Source of the DNA: Shewanella nanhaiensis
GTDB lineage: Bacteria; Pseudomonadota; Gammaproteobacteria; Enterobacterales; Shewanellaceae
Direction of reading: 5' to 3'
Assembly (NCBI RefSeq): GCF_019457885.1
Contig: NZ_JAHZST010000008.1
Span: forward strand, 124,001 to 188,000
Length of the DNA stretch: 64,000 nt
Shown: positions 7,896 to 16,185 of the stretch, one piece after another
Position numbering within the stretch: the stretch's first letter is position 1
Layout: each line of letters opens with the position of its first letter
Translations under genes and position numbers: made by a program
The notes under the pieces: generated by a model
Seen by the model: the letters and a program-made list of their open reading frames with translations, nothing else
Databases searched by the model: none
Told to the model about the DNA's origin: nothing

Positions 7896-8801
7896 TTACA
7901 CCTTCTGTTTCACTTGGTTGTCTTGCGCTAATAGATCCAGCATCTGGTCCTTCTCTTGCCAAATTTGGTTCAGTTGCTCTTGGAATGCGATCTTAAAATC
8001 TCGGTCCTTCATATAATCGCCGCGCATCTCATCTGGGATCTCGGTGACTGTGATATGCACGCGAACCTCTTTCACTTGGCCGCTAATATACTCCCAGTAA
8101 CTTGGCACCTTCTCTGGGTAATAGATAGAGACATTTACTAGTTTATTAATATGCTCCCCCATTGCTGACAACGCAAAGGCAAGGCCACCGGCTTTGGGTT
8201 TTAGCAGGTGCTTAAATTGAGAGTTTTGCTGTTGATGTTTCTCCGCTTTAAACCGAGTTCCCTCAACAAAATTCATCACGCTTACAGGTTTGCTTTTAAA
8301 TTTGGCGCACGCTCTACGCGTGATCTCAATATCTTTACCCTTAAGTTTAGGGTTCCTCCTGAGTTGAGCCGTGCTATAACGGCGCATAAATGGGAAGTCT
8401 AATGCCCACCAAGCTAGCCCTAAAAAGGGCACAAAGATAAGCTCCTTTTTAAGAAAGAACTTTAAAAAAGGAATTTTACGGTTAAGCACTCGCTGTAAGA
8501 TTAAAATATCGACCCAAGATTGGTGGTTGGCAATGACCATATACCACTCTTTTGGAGTTAACTCTGCATTACTGTGTAGGTCAATTTTTACCGGGTGAAA
8601 AATACGTTCAATGACACCATTGATCGAGATCCAAGCGGTTGCACAGTTATCAAGCAGAGAGGATATTGCAGTTCTAAGTGCCGGAATGGGAATTAATTTA
8701 ATCGGGCTTAAGAGGACGATGGGGAGTACCCAAAACAGCGTATTGACGACCCAACAGACAAAAGCCAAAGAGCCCCTGATTAAAGACAAAATTCCACCCA
8801 C
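7896..8801 (-). CDS. yihG: Probable acyltransferase YihG
   Basis: 301 residues, PlsC/LPLAT family. It has two N-terminal hydrophobic segments, the catalytic motif NHQSWVDI (H-x4-D), FMRRYSTAQLRRNPKLKGKDIE, and the acceptor-binding VEGTRFK. E. coli YihG is an inner-membrane acyltransferase involved in phospholipid remodelling and lies next to dsbA, as here within 8 kb. The start is GTG at 8801 with GGGGGAT upstream; a nearby ATG at 8808 is out of frame. First gene of the two-gene unit. Confidence 0.85.
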   Translation of the reverse strand: MGGILSLIRGSLAFVCWVVNTLFWVLPIVLLSPIKLIPIPALRTAISSLLDNCATAWISINGVIERIFHPVKIDLHSNAELTPKEWYMVIANHQSWVDILILQRVLNRKIPFLKFFLKKELIFVPFLGLAWWALDFPFMRRYSTAQLRRNPKLKGKDIEITRRACAKFKSKPVSVMNFVEGTRFKAEKHQQQNSQFKHLLKPKAGGLAFALSAMGEHINKLVNVSIYYPEKVPSYWEYISGQVKEVRVHITVTEIPDEMRGDYMKDRDFKIAFQEQLNQIWQEKDQMLDLLAQDNQVKQKV

Positions 8802-8918
8802 TTAACATCCCCCGATACAAATTGGAGACTTATACTACTCTCAGTAGGGCTTTTGCTCAATGTTGATGTGTCGGATTGGTGAAATTTTCATATTTTTAAA
8901 GGGATAAAATATCTTATA

Positions 8919-10442
8919 TTAATAGCTAGTTTTAAGACTATTTAACAATCTATCCATAGCCCGATAACCCAATGCCTGGGCGATATGATTTCGCTCTACG
9001 TTCTCACTTTGTTGCAGATCTGCAATGGTGCGAGATACCCGCTGAAGTCGATGAAAGCTGCGTATCGATAGGTTTAATTTATTCACACTTTGCTCTAAAA
9101 AAAGTAGATCTGCTTGCTTAAATCTTCCCAGATCTTTGAGCTGTTTACCGCTTAATTCACTATTGAGCACCCCTGCTCGGTTGAGTTGTCGCTCTCTAGC
9201 AAGTTTTACTCTTTGTGCAATGGTTGAACTGGTCTCTGCATTCTTGTTCTCTTGGGTGAGGGCGCCAGCAGGAAGTCTGGGAACCTCAATGGTGAGATCA
9301 AACCTATCGAGGAAGGGGCCAGATAAGCGAGATAAATATCTCTGGATCTGATCTGGTGTCGCTCTGGCATTATCCAAGTCGCCACAAGGGCTGGGATTCA
9401 TGGCGGCGATTAGTTGGAAGCGGCTGGAAAAGGTAAGTTTAGCGGCTGCACGGGAGATCACTACCTCACCAGTCTCCATAGGTTCTCGCAAACAATCGAG
9501 CACCTTGCGCGGGAACTCAACCACTTCGTCTAGGAAGAGCACCCCTCGGTGGGCTAATGAGATCTCACCAGGTCTAGGAACGCTGCCTCCACCCACAAGT
9601 GAGATGGCAGAGCTGGTATGGTGTGGGTTTCGAAAGGGGCGGGTGTAAAACGCATTAGGGTGGATCTGATGTCCGGCAACAGAGTGCAGTGTTGCGACCT
9701 CCAAGGCTTCATCATAGCCAAGAGGGGGCAACAGCTGCATCATTCGGCTGGCGAGCATACTCTTCCCAGTACCTGGTGGGCCAAGTAACAGAATGTTATG
9801 GTTGCCAGCTGCGGCTATCTCTAATCCATGCTTTGCATGGTATTGACCAATCACCTCGCTAAAACAGCTCTGATTCTCCTCCTTCTCATGTTCAATCCAT
9901 TCAAGTCCTGATTCAATACCTGGGAGTCGAGACTGACCATGAAGATACTCACTTAACCCTTGCAGATGAGAGGCAAAATAAACCCTGTTATAACCAACAA
10001 GCTCCGCATCGGCGCGGTTTTCTAGTGGCAGCACTAAATTGATCGCTTGCTGACGGGCCTCGACAATAACAGGCAGTAAGCCCTGGCTTTGTCTTATATG
10101 ACCAGAGAGGGCAAGCTCTCCGACGAACTCATGATCCTTAAGTGCTTTTTCTGGGATCTGCTTCGAGGCGACCAAGATCCCGATGGCAATTGGAAGGTCA
10201 TAGCGGCCTCCCTGCTTAGGAAGATCGGCAGGGGCAAGATTGACTGTGATCCTGCGCATGGGAAACTCAAAGCCTGCATTAATAATGGCGCTGCGCACCC
10301 GCTCTTTGGCCTCTTTGACTGAGGTTTCAGGCAAACCAACGAGATTGAATGCAGGAAGACCGTTACTCAGGTGAACCTCAACGGTGACGGAGGGAGCGTC
10401 CACGCCTTTGCTGGCACGGGTGGCGACACAAGCGATGGCCAT
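8919..10442 (-). CDS. comM: ComM/YifB AAA+ ATPase
   Basis: A 507-residue Mg-chelatase-like protein. The N-terminal Lon-protease-like (ChlI) domain contains GLPAFNLVGLPETSVKEAKERVRSA. The AAA+ module has Walker A GPPGTGKSMLASR, Walker B LFLDEVVEF and the ISRAAAKLTFSSRFQLIAAMNPSPCG sensor region. A C-terminal Mg_chelatase_C part follows. ComM has been shown to be a hexameric branch-migration helicase that extends recombination during natural transformation. The start was set to ATG 10442 (MAIACVATRAS), which has AAAGGA upstream; a longer frame to 10478 adds 12 residues without support. Confidence 0.93.
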   Translation of the reverse strand: MAIACVATRASKGVDAPSVTVEVHLSNGLPAFNLVGLPETSVKEAKERVRSAIINAGFEFPMRRITVNLAPADLPKQGGRYDLPIAIGILVASKQIPEKALKDHEFVGELALSGHIRQSQGLLPVIVEARQQAINLVLPLENRADAELVGYNRVYFASHLQGLSEYLHGQSRLPGIESGLEWIEHEKEENQSCFSEVIGQYHAKHGLEIAAAGNHNILLLGPPGTGKSMLASRMMQLLPPLGYDEALEVATLHSVAGHQIHPNAFYTRPFRNPHHTSSAISLVGGGSVPRPGEISLAHRGVLFLDEVVEFPRKVLDCLREPMETGEVVISRAAAKLTFSSRFQLIAAMNPSPCGDLDNARATPDQIQRYLSRLSGPFLDRFDLTIEVPRLPAGALTQENKNAETSSTIAQRVKLARERQLNRAGVLNSELSGKQLKDLGRFKQADLLFLEQSVNKLNLSIRSFHRLQRVSRTIADLQQSENVERNHIAQALGYRAMDRLLNSLKTSY

Positions 10443-10703
10443 AAACAAATCCTTTTGTTTAATAGATCTGCTGCGCATCTCTATTTATATCGCAATGCGA
10501 TGTTATTAAAGTTATTTTTCTTAAGGTTTCAAATTTAAAGTGTAGCAGGGGAAAAGTTCTCTGGCTTAATACTGGTGGATATTTCTCTGTCTAAATCTTT
10601 GTACTTGGTCAGTATTGTATTTTAGGTAAAATGGTTGGAGAGAAGGCTTGAGACAAACGAATGTTTGGCTTATTAGTTTTAAGTAATTGTGGAGTGAATA
10701 ATT

Positions 10704-11660
10704 ATGACACCTTTCCGTCCCCTCAGCGCTTTGCTGTTCATTGGTATTTTTTTTGTGGCGAATGCTGTTGCTGGTACTTCAGACCTTGAGCCATCTCCTC
10801 TGATGCCAGAGCGAATTGAGCATCCTTATGCCGATGTTAAGAAGGAGAGTACTCTGTCGGGAGCGGCCCAGCTGAGCAAGTTTTTTGCGCAATCAGGGTA
10901 TAACCTTAAGACAGTTAAACAAGACAATCGGGTGCCTGAGCTATATGTGATAAACCTTCCTGATGATCTTAATCAGCAGCCTGTTGAGAGTAAAATTAAC
11001 GATTTTGTGCGCTTGTTGTTGCCTAATGTCTTAGCGGTTAATCAGCAGATCTTGAAAGTCAGGCAAAGCCTTATATCGATGGCCAAAAGGCCTACAGAGA
11101 GTTTGACCGCGAAGGAGACTGTGTGGCTACAGGGCTTGGCGAATGACTACGGCCTTAAAGAGCATGATGTGAAAAGTGACAAGAGTAAGGCGGTAGATAT
11201 TGAACTGCTTCTGCAACATATCGATGTGATCCCCACAGGCATGGTGTTGGCTCAAGGGATAGATGAAAGCGGTTGGGGAACCAGTCACTTTGCAATACTG
11301 GGGAACGCGCTTTATGGGGAACATCTACCTCAAAGTGGTGGTAAATATCTGACCACACCAGGGGGGCACGTCAAAGTTGCTGCTTTCGATAGCTTGTACC
11401 AGGGAACCGCTGCTTATATCTATAACCTTAACTCTAGCCGTGCCTACCATGAGTTGTGGCAGTTACGTCAGCAGCTGCGTGTGCAGGGAAAGCCCGTTAC
11501 TGGATATGAGTTAGTTGGGGCGTTAGTGGATTACTCGGTACGTGGTCAAGCCTATGTGGATAACCTGCGCAGTCTTATCGAGCATCATCATCTGGACAGT
11601 TATGATAACGCCAAATTTAACTCGGCAGAGGTCAGTCAGTTAATTAGATTTAAACACTAA
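10704..11660 (+). CDS. bax: Bax-like glucosaminidase-domain protein
   Basis: An exported 318-residue protein with a signal peptide (MTPFRPLSALLFIGIFFVANAVA) and a C-terminal GH73-type glucosaminidase domain: LAQGIDESGWGTSHFAILGNALYGE carries the catalytic glutamate, and YNLNSSRAYHELWQLR and DYSVRGQAYVDNLRSLI follow. It matches the E. coli Bax family in domain order and size (slightly longer). Its likely role is cleavage of peptidoglycan glycan strands in the periplasm, by analogy with FlgJ. GGAG precedes the ATG. It is a single gene with no evident operon partner. Confidence 0.85.
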   Translation: MTPFRPLSALLFIGIFFVANAVAGTSDLEPSPLMPERIEHPYADVKKESTLSGAAQLSKFFAQSGYNLKTVKQDNRVPELYVINLPDDLNQQPVESKINDFVRLLLPNVLAVNQQILKVRQSLISMAKRPTESLTAKETVWLQGLANDYGLKEHDVKSDKSKAVDIELLLQHIDVIPTGMVLAQGIDESGWGTSHFAILGNALYGEHLPQSGGKYLTTPGGHVKVAAFDSLYQGTAAYIYNLNSSRAYHELWQLRQQLRVQGKPVTGYELVGALVDYSVRGQAYVDNLRSLIEHHHLDSYDNAKFNSAEVSQLIRFKH

Positions 11661-11865
11661 TTTACTCATAATTTGGTTGTTACGTGTTTTTTACGATGTT
11701 GTAACGTTTTTGGATTTAAATTGGATACATGAATGTGTAGTATGAGCTGTTCATAAATAAAGCGTAGGTTTGTAAATCTAATAGGAGACTAATGGAAGCT
11801 TCTCTTTTTAGATTGGTTCTCTGACCTGCAATTTTTAAAAACAATGGATTATAGGATAAATAACC

Positions 11866-14295
11866 ATGTTGAAGAAAAGTCTAGTGTCGTTATTTGTTAC
11901 CAGTGCTTTAGTGAGTGGATGTGGTAGCTCTGACGATAATGAGCCTCAAGTTGAAGTAAAAAATACTGCCCCCACACTAAGTACCAATTTTACACCTGTA
12001 ATAGAGAAGTCTGAGTCGACGCTATCAGTATCTGCGAGCGATAGTGATGGCAGTATTGCGAGTTATTTATGGGAACAAACTTCTGGTCCTGAATTAGAGT
12101 TAACTGGCATAGATTCGGAGCAAATTAGTTTTACCGCTCCTATGGTATCTGTAGATACAACAATTAGTTTTAAAGTGACGGTGACGGATAATGAAGGTGC
12201 TACCACTTCGGTAACTGAGGGCACCAATATTGAGCGAATTGAAAGCATCTATAAACTTGCTGGCAAGGTTGTTGGTGAGCAATATATAGGTGCTAAAGTC
12301 ACTGCGGCTGTCGGTGAGGAGTCTGTAGAAGGTCTAGTAGACGATGCTGGCAGCTTTACTCTCGATCTCGCAGTTGATGATGATGTTGCGTTAAATTCAA
12401 GTGTTAAGTTATCAGCAAATGGTGAAACATTATTAGGACTTAGCTCTTTGCTGCCTTCATTAGAACAATTAGGTGGCTTGATTGTTGATGCGCAAGCAAG
12501 TCAAAAACGTCAAAGCGTTGCTTCCCAAGCTGCACAAACACTTGAAAATACTCCTACCATCTCAGTATCTGCAGTATCAACGGCATTATATAGTCTTCTC
12601 GTTGCTGCTAATGGTGGTGAAGAGCCAAGCAATATAGAGGTGTTTGAGTTGGTTGAAAGTCAGGTTGACCCTGATGCCTTGATTGAAGCGGCTGCAGTAG
12701 TGCAGATTCTTATTAATAGTGATGACGCAATACTCGAAGACGGAGCCGATCTAGTCGCGGTTCTTGCCGACCCTGTACAGTACAATGCGCTGGTTGAAGC
12801 GATTGAAGAGACGACGCCAGGTGCTATTGAGGAAGCAGTTGATGCAGTTGTTGCGGATCCTGCGTTAACGCCACCGGTTGAAGCGGCTGATATCCCATCT
12901 TTATATTATCGAACCTCTCCAGTAGCGCCGACTTTTATTGCTCGTGGCGGTAATCGCTATGAGTTTGCTGAGGATAATACAGGTGAGGTTGCGACAAGCT
13001 ATGGGGTCTCATCGTTTACATGGTCGTTAAATGAAGGTGACATTATGCTGACTTATCTTGAAGACCAAGGCAGTGTTAGTTATCCAAGTGTCGACTCAAT
13101 TGCAGGACTTACTCAAGAACAGATAGACAAAATACACGACGTGGGTATTTTTCAGGTTGAAGTGACAGATGAGAGACTTACTGAGCGTATGACCCGTTTG
13201 ACAACAGGGTCAGCTTTAGATACGTATCGTATAGAAGTGGTAACTCGAGTAACTATGTCTCCCATCGAGCTCGATACTGAAGTGATTACTATTCCTGCTT
13301 GGGGAGATACCTACTCTTCAGATACTTTAATGCGTAAGTCGGCTACGGGGGGCGTTGAGTTTGTCGATGCTGATATTGCCGGTTTATGGGGTTTTGAGGT
13401 TTATAATAACGAAGGAGTAAACTCTCTCGGTTCTGCGGCTACTAACCATTTTGAAGTGTTGGAGTTTCTGACCGATGGCAGTGGCACGAGTAAAGATAGC
13501 GGAGTGGAGTTTGATTGGTCTGTATCCAATGGAGTTTTGACCATAGTCTTTGCTGACTTTAGCCAAACATACTCAGTTATTGACAGTAACGAAGGTGACT
13601 TGGCGATATACTCTGAAGCTTCAGATAATGATGGCAAGCTGTTAGCGTCACTATTTGGCTATGGAACTCAGTTAGATGCAGACATAAGTTTTACTGCTGA
13701 AACGGCAGTAACAGGGGCAGAGCAATATTGGCAATCAATGATAAATCAGTGGACAGCCAGCTCTTGGGATGGTGACAAACTGAATTTTTGCTATGACACG
13801 GATAACCTTGATTGTACTAGTTGGGGCAGTGTATTTTTTGGCTTCCAAATTTTAGACGACAGTTCAGGCACTCGTTTTTATGACGTAGAAGGTACGCCGC
13901 CTAATCTTACAAACTATTTTGGTAATGAACTTAGTTGGGCTGTTGAGGCTAATGGAAAGCTTAAACACACCTATGTTGATTGGAAGTGTTGGGATAAAGA
14001 TGAGTCTTGTCGTAATCGTCAGTGGCGCTTATTGAAAACAGTTGATGGTCGTTTAGGTCAGCGTATTTATGTGCAAGAATTTGACCAGCTTAAAATTAAT
14101 TCAACTGATGATTGGGAGTATTTTATTGCACCACGTTGGAATATGTATGAGTTAATTGACTTAGAATATTTTAATGATGTTAATACTGCTCAGTCGAATA
14201 CGGCAACTAAGAGACAGTCGAGTAGCAAACAAGCTATAGCTAGTGTTGAAAGAACCATTCTTGAGCCAACTAAGGCTGCACAACTCCATCATTAA
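11866..14295 (+). CDS. Large PKD-type surface lipoprotein of unknown role
   Basis: An 809-residue acidic protein. The signal peptide ends in the lipobox LVSGC (Cys19), followed by a flexible SSDDNEPQVEV linker. Residues about 33-125 form a PKD/Ig-like domain (ASDSDGSIASYLWEQTSGP ... FKVTVTDNEG). Residues about 130-300 are Ala/Val/Glu-rich and helical, and the remainder is Trp/Asp-rich and probably beta-structured (WSLNEGDIMLTYLEDQG, FDWSVSNGVLTIVFADF). A Cys-rich patch (CWDKDESCRNR) lies near residue 710. The tail is basic. No enzyme motif was seen. Surface exposure is inferred from the lipobox and the extracellular-type domain. Confidence 0.7.
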   Translation: MLKKSLVSLFVTSALVSGCGSSDDNEPQVEVKNTAPTLSTNFTPVIEKSESTLSVSASDSDGSIASYLWEQTSGPELELTGIDSEQISFTAPMVSVDTTISFKVTVTDNEGATTSVTEGTNIERIESIYKLAGKVVGEQYIGAKVTAAVGEESVEGLVDDAGSFTLDLAVDDDVALNSSVKLSANGETLLGLSSLLPSLEQLGGLIVDAQASQKRQSVASQAAQTLENTPTISVSAVSTALYSLLVAANGGEEPSNIEVFELVESQVDPDALIEAAAVVQILINSDDAILEDGADLVAVLADPVQYNALVEAIEETTPGAIEEAVDAVVADPALTPPVEAADIPSLYYRTSPVAPTFIARGGNRYEFAEDNTGEVATSYGVSSFTWSLNEGDIMLTYLEDQGSVSYPSVDSIAGLTQEQIDKIHDVGIFQVEVTDERLTERMTRLTTGSALDTYRIEVVTRVTMSPIELDTEVITIPAWGDTYSSDTLMRKSATGGVEFVDADIAGLWGFEVYNNEGVNSLGSAATNHFEVLEFLTDGSGTSKDSGVEFDWSVSNGVLTIVFADFSQTYSVIDSNEGDLAIYSEASDNDGKLLASLFGYGTQLDADISFTAETAVTGAEQYWQSMINQWTASSWDGDKLNFCYDTDNLDCTSWGSVFFGFQILDDSSGTRFYDVEGTPPNLTNYFGNELSWAVEANGKLKHTYVDWKCWDKDESCRNRQWRLLKTVDGRLGQRIYVQEFDQLKINSTDDWEYFIAPRWNMYELIDLEYFNDVNTAQSNTATKRQSSSKQAIASVERTILEPTKAAQLHH

Positions 14296-14340
14296 ATTTT
14301 TAAAGGTGGAAATATTGCGTAAGTAATATGTTACAAAGCC

Positions 14341-14372
14341 AAGCCCTTTACTTAATTGTAAGGGGCTTTTTT
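14341..14372 (+). terminator. Terminator of the large lipoprotein gene
   Basis: AAGCCCTTTAC pairs with GTAAGGGGCTT (one G-T pair) around TTAATT, followed by T6. Confidence 0.85.
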
Positions 14373-14517
14373 ATGGCTGATAGATATATCCGTTTAGGAT
14401 AGACACATAGTGCTGTGTTTTATCCTAATTGGTGGCCTATGAAATAACTTTGGATTGAATTAGTGAGCCATCAAATCAGGAAACGCCGTTAAACCCCAGA
14501 TTCAACGTTGTGGGCGC

Positions 14518-15177
14518 TTAAAGCTCAACCCCTGCTTCATCCTCATCAACTATCTCTGTTTCTTCAAGTGCCGCAGCTACCCACTTTTGCATCTCAGGGC
14601 TCTGTGTTAGGTGTTTCATATACCGGCGTGAGCCGTCAGATACAGCGACCCCATAGGTGTGAAAACGCATTACAACGGGAGCAAACATCATATCTGTGAT
14701 GGACCAAGTGCCAAATAGCCAGCATCCTGTATTGTCTGTGTCGAACTCATTCATCTGCTGTGACCAGATGGCATCGATACGCTGAATATCTTTTTTAGTG
14801 GCTTCGCTGAGTTGGATACAGCGGGTGGCGCGAATATTCATCGGTAGTTCATTGCGCAGAGCATTAAAGCCAGAGTGCATCTCGCAGGCGAGGGAGCGGG
14901 CTTTGGCTTTTTGGGTTAGATTTTCAGGCCAAGCGGAACCAGACATATAAGCATCATTGATGTATTCACAGATAGCTAACGAATCCCACACTCTGATGTC
15001 GTTATCGATTAAAGCGGGGACTTTCAAGTTGGGCGAGATCTCCTTTAACTGCTGATAGAAGCTATCAGTAAAGAGCTTTAGTTTGAACTCACTAAATTCT
15101 ACCCCTGATTTTTCTAGCATTAACCAAGCTCTCAGTGACCAGCTAGAGTAGTTCTTGTTGCCGATGTAAAGTTCCAT
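14518..15177 (-). CDS. Glutathione S-transferase family protein
   Basis: 219 residues. The N-terminal thioredoxin-like domain begins MELYIGNKNYSSWSLRAWLML, where Ser residues after NY are in the position of the catalytic Ser/Cys, and has the cis-Pro in LKVPALI and the glutathione-contacting DSLAICEYI. The C-terminal helical domain contains WSITDMMFAPVVMRF. It is a cytoplasmic protein; its substrate is not evident. It is divergent from a LysR-type regulator with a 112-bp spacer containing a perfect palindrome, so that regulator probably controls it. Confidence 0.85.
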   Translation of the reverse strand: MELYIGNKNYSSWSLRAWLMLEKSGVEFSEFKLKLFTDSFYQQLKEISPNLKVPALIDNDIRVWDSLAICEYINDAYMSGSAWPENLTQKAKARSLACEMHSGFNALRNELPMNIRATRCIQLSEATKKDIQRIDAIWSQQMNEFDTDNTGCWLFGTWSITDMMFAPVVMRFHTYGVAVSDGSRRYMKHLTQSPEMQKWVAAALEETEIVDEDEAGVEL

Positions 15178-15240
15178 ATAATCTCCTTTTGATCCGTTAC
15201 TGTTTTTACTATATGGGCTTGTGTTGGTGCTGACTAACGA

Positions 15241-15260
15241 ATAGATTTGATGTTATCTAT
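15241..15260. promoter_or_regulatory. Palindromic candidate LysR operator
   Basis: ATAGAT-N8-ATCTAT, a perfect inverted repeat between the divergent GST and LysR genes, 30 bp before the LysR start. Its position is typical for an autoregulatory LysR site, though the T-N11-A form is not exact. Confidence 0.4.
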
Positions 15261-15289
15261 CAGTAATTCGAATGGGTAAGGCTGAGAAT

Positions 15290-16135
15290 ATGGATATTGA
15301 TGCTTTAAGGAGTTTTATCGCTTTTGTGGAAACCGGCAGCTTTACTCGCGCAGCGAAACAAACACATAAAACACAATCTGCAGTCAGTATGCAGATGAAG
15401 CGCTTGGAAGGGGAGTTGGGTAAAGGTCTGTTTGAGAAGGAGGGGCGAAACTTAGTGCTCTCTGTTCAAGGGCGGCGCCTAGCACTTTATGCAAAGTCTC
15501 TATTGCAGCTTCATGATGAAACGGTAGCGGCATTAAAATCATCAGATGTGAGGCCTCGGTTACACCTTGGTTGCCCAGATGACTATGCTGACTCTATTTT
15601 GCCGTCCATCGTTAAGTTGTTACATAGCTATCTGCCAAAGTTAGATCTGCAGATCACTTGTGCTTCCAGCTACCTTATCAGGATGATGTTAGACAGTGGG
15701 GAGCTTGATGCCGCCATAGTGACTCGCTTGCCTGATTCTGAAGAGGGCTATCTGCTGACAACCGATGTGGGTGTGTGGATAGGCAGTGAAGAGGTGGATA
15801 TTACTGCCCAAAATCCATTGCCTATTGTGCTGTTTCAAAAGGATTGTAAGTTTCACTTAGCTGCGATAGATGGTTTGATGAAACTGGGTCGAGAGTACAG
15901 TTTAATGGCCTCAAGTAGCAGTGCTACAGCTATTAAAGGTATGGTTAAACAAGGGCTCGGGCTTGGCGCTATGGCAAAATTGAGTGCGGGCCAGGATTGT
16001 TGTGTTATCGAGTCTGAGAATTTACCGCCATTGCCAAGCATAGGTATTGCGCTGGTTATCTCATCCCGTGCTCACTCTCCTTTGTCGGCTGAATTGGCGC
16101 AGCAGCTAGTAAAAGGATTTGCTGAAATGACATAA
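15290..16135 (+). CDS. LysR-type transcriptional regulator
   Basis: 281 residues. The N-terminal winged helix (MDIDALRSFIAFVETGSFTRAAKQTHKTQSAVSMQMKRLE) is canonical for LysR, followed by the periplasmic-binding-like effector domain (PRLHLGCPDDYADSILPSIV). The start was placed at ATG 15290, which has AAGG eight bases upstream; the in-frame ATG at 15272 has no ribosome binding site. The divergent arrangement with the GST gene suggests that it regulates it. Confidence 0.85.
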   Translation: MDIDALRSFIAFVETGSFTRAAKQTHKTQSAVSMQMKRLEGELGKGLFEKEGRNLVLSVQGRRLALYAKSLLQLHDETVAALKSSDVRPRLHLGCPDDYADSILPSIVKLLHSYLPKLDLQITCASSYLIRMMLDSGELDAAIVTRLPDSEEGYLLTTDVGVWIGSEEVDITAQNPLPIVLFQKDCKFHLAAIDGLMKLGREYSLMASSSSATAIKGMVKQGLGLGAMAKLSAGQDCCVIESENLPPLPSIGIALVISSRAHSPLSAELAQQLVKGFAEMT

Positions 16136-16154
16136 GCTGGATATATGGGTATAA

Positions 16155-16180
16155 AAGGGCTCTCGATAGCGGAGCCCAAA
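16155..16180 (-). terminator. Terminator between convergent genes
   Basis: GGGCTC-N9-GAGCCC; on the minus strand it is followed by TTTTAT, so it serves the fusion lipoprotein gene. Confidence 0.75.
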
Positions 16181-16185
16181 TGCCG

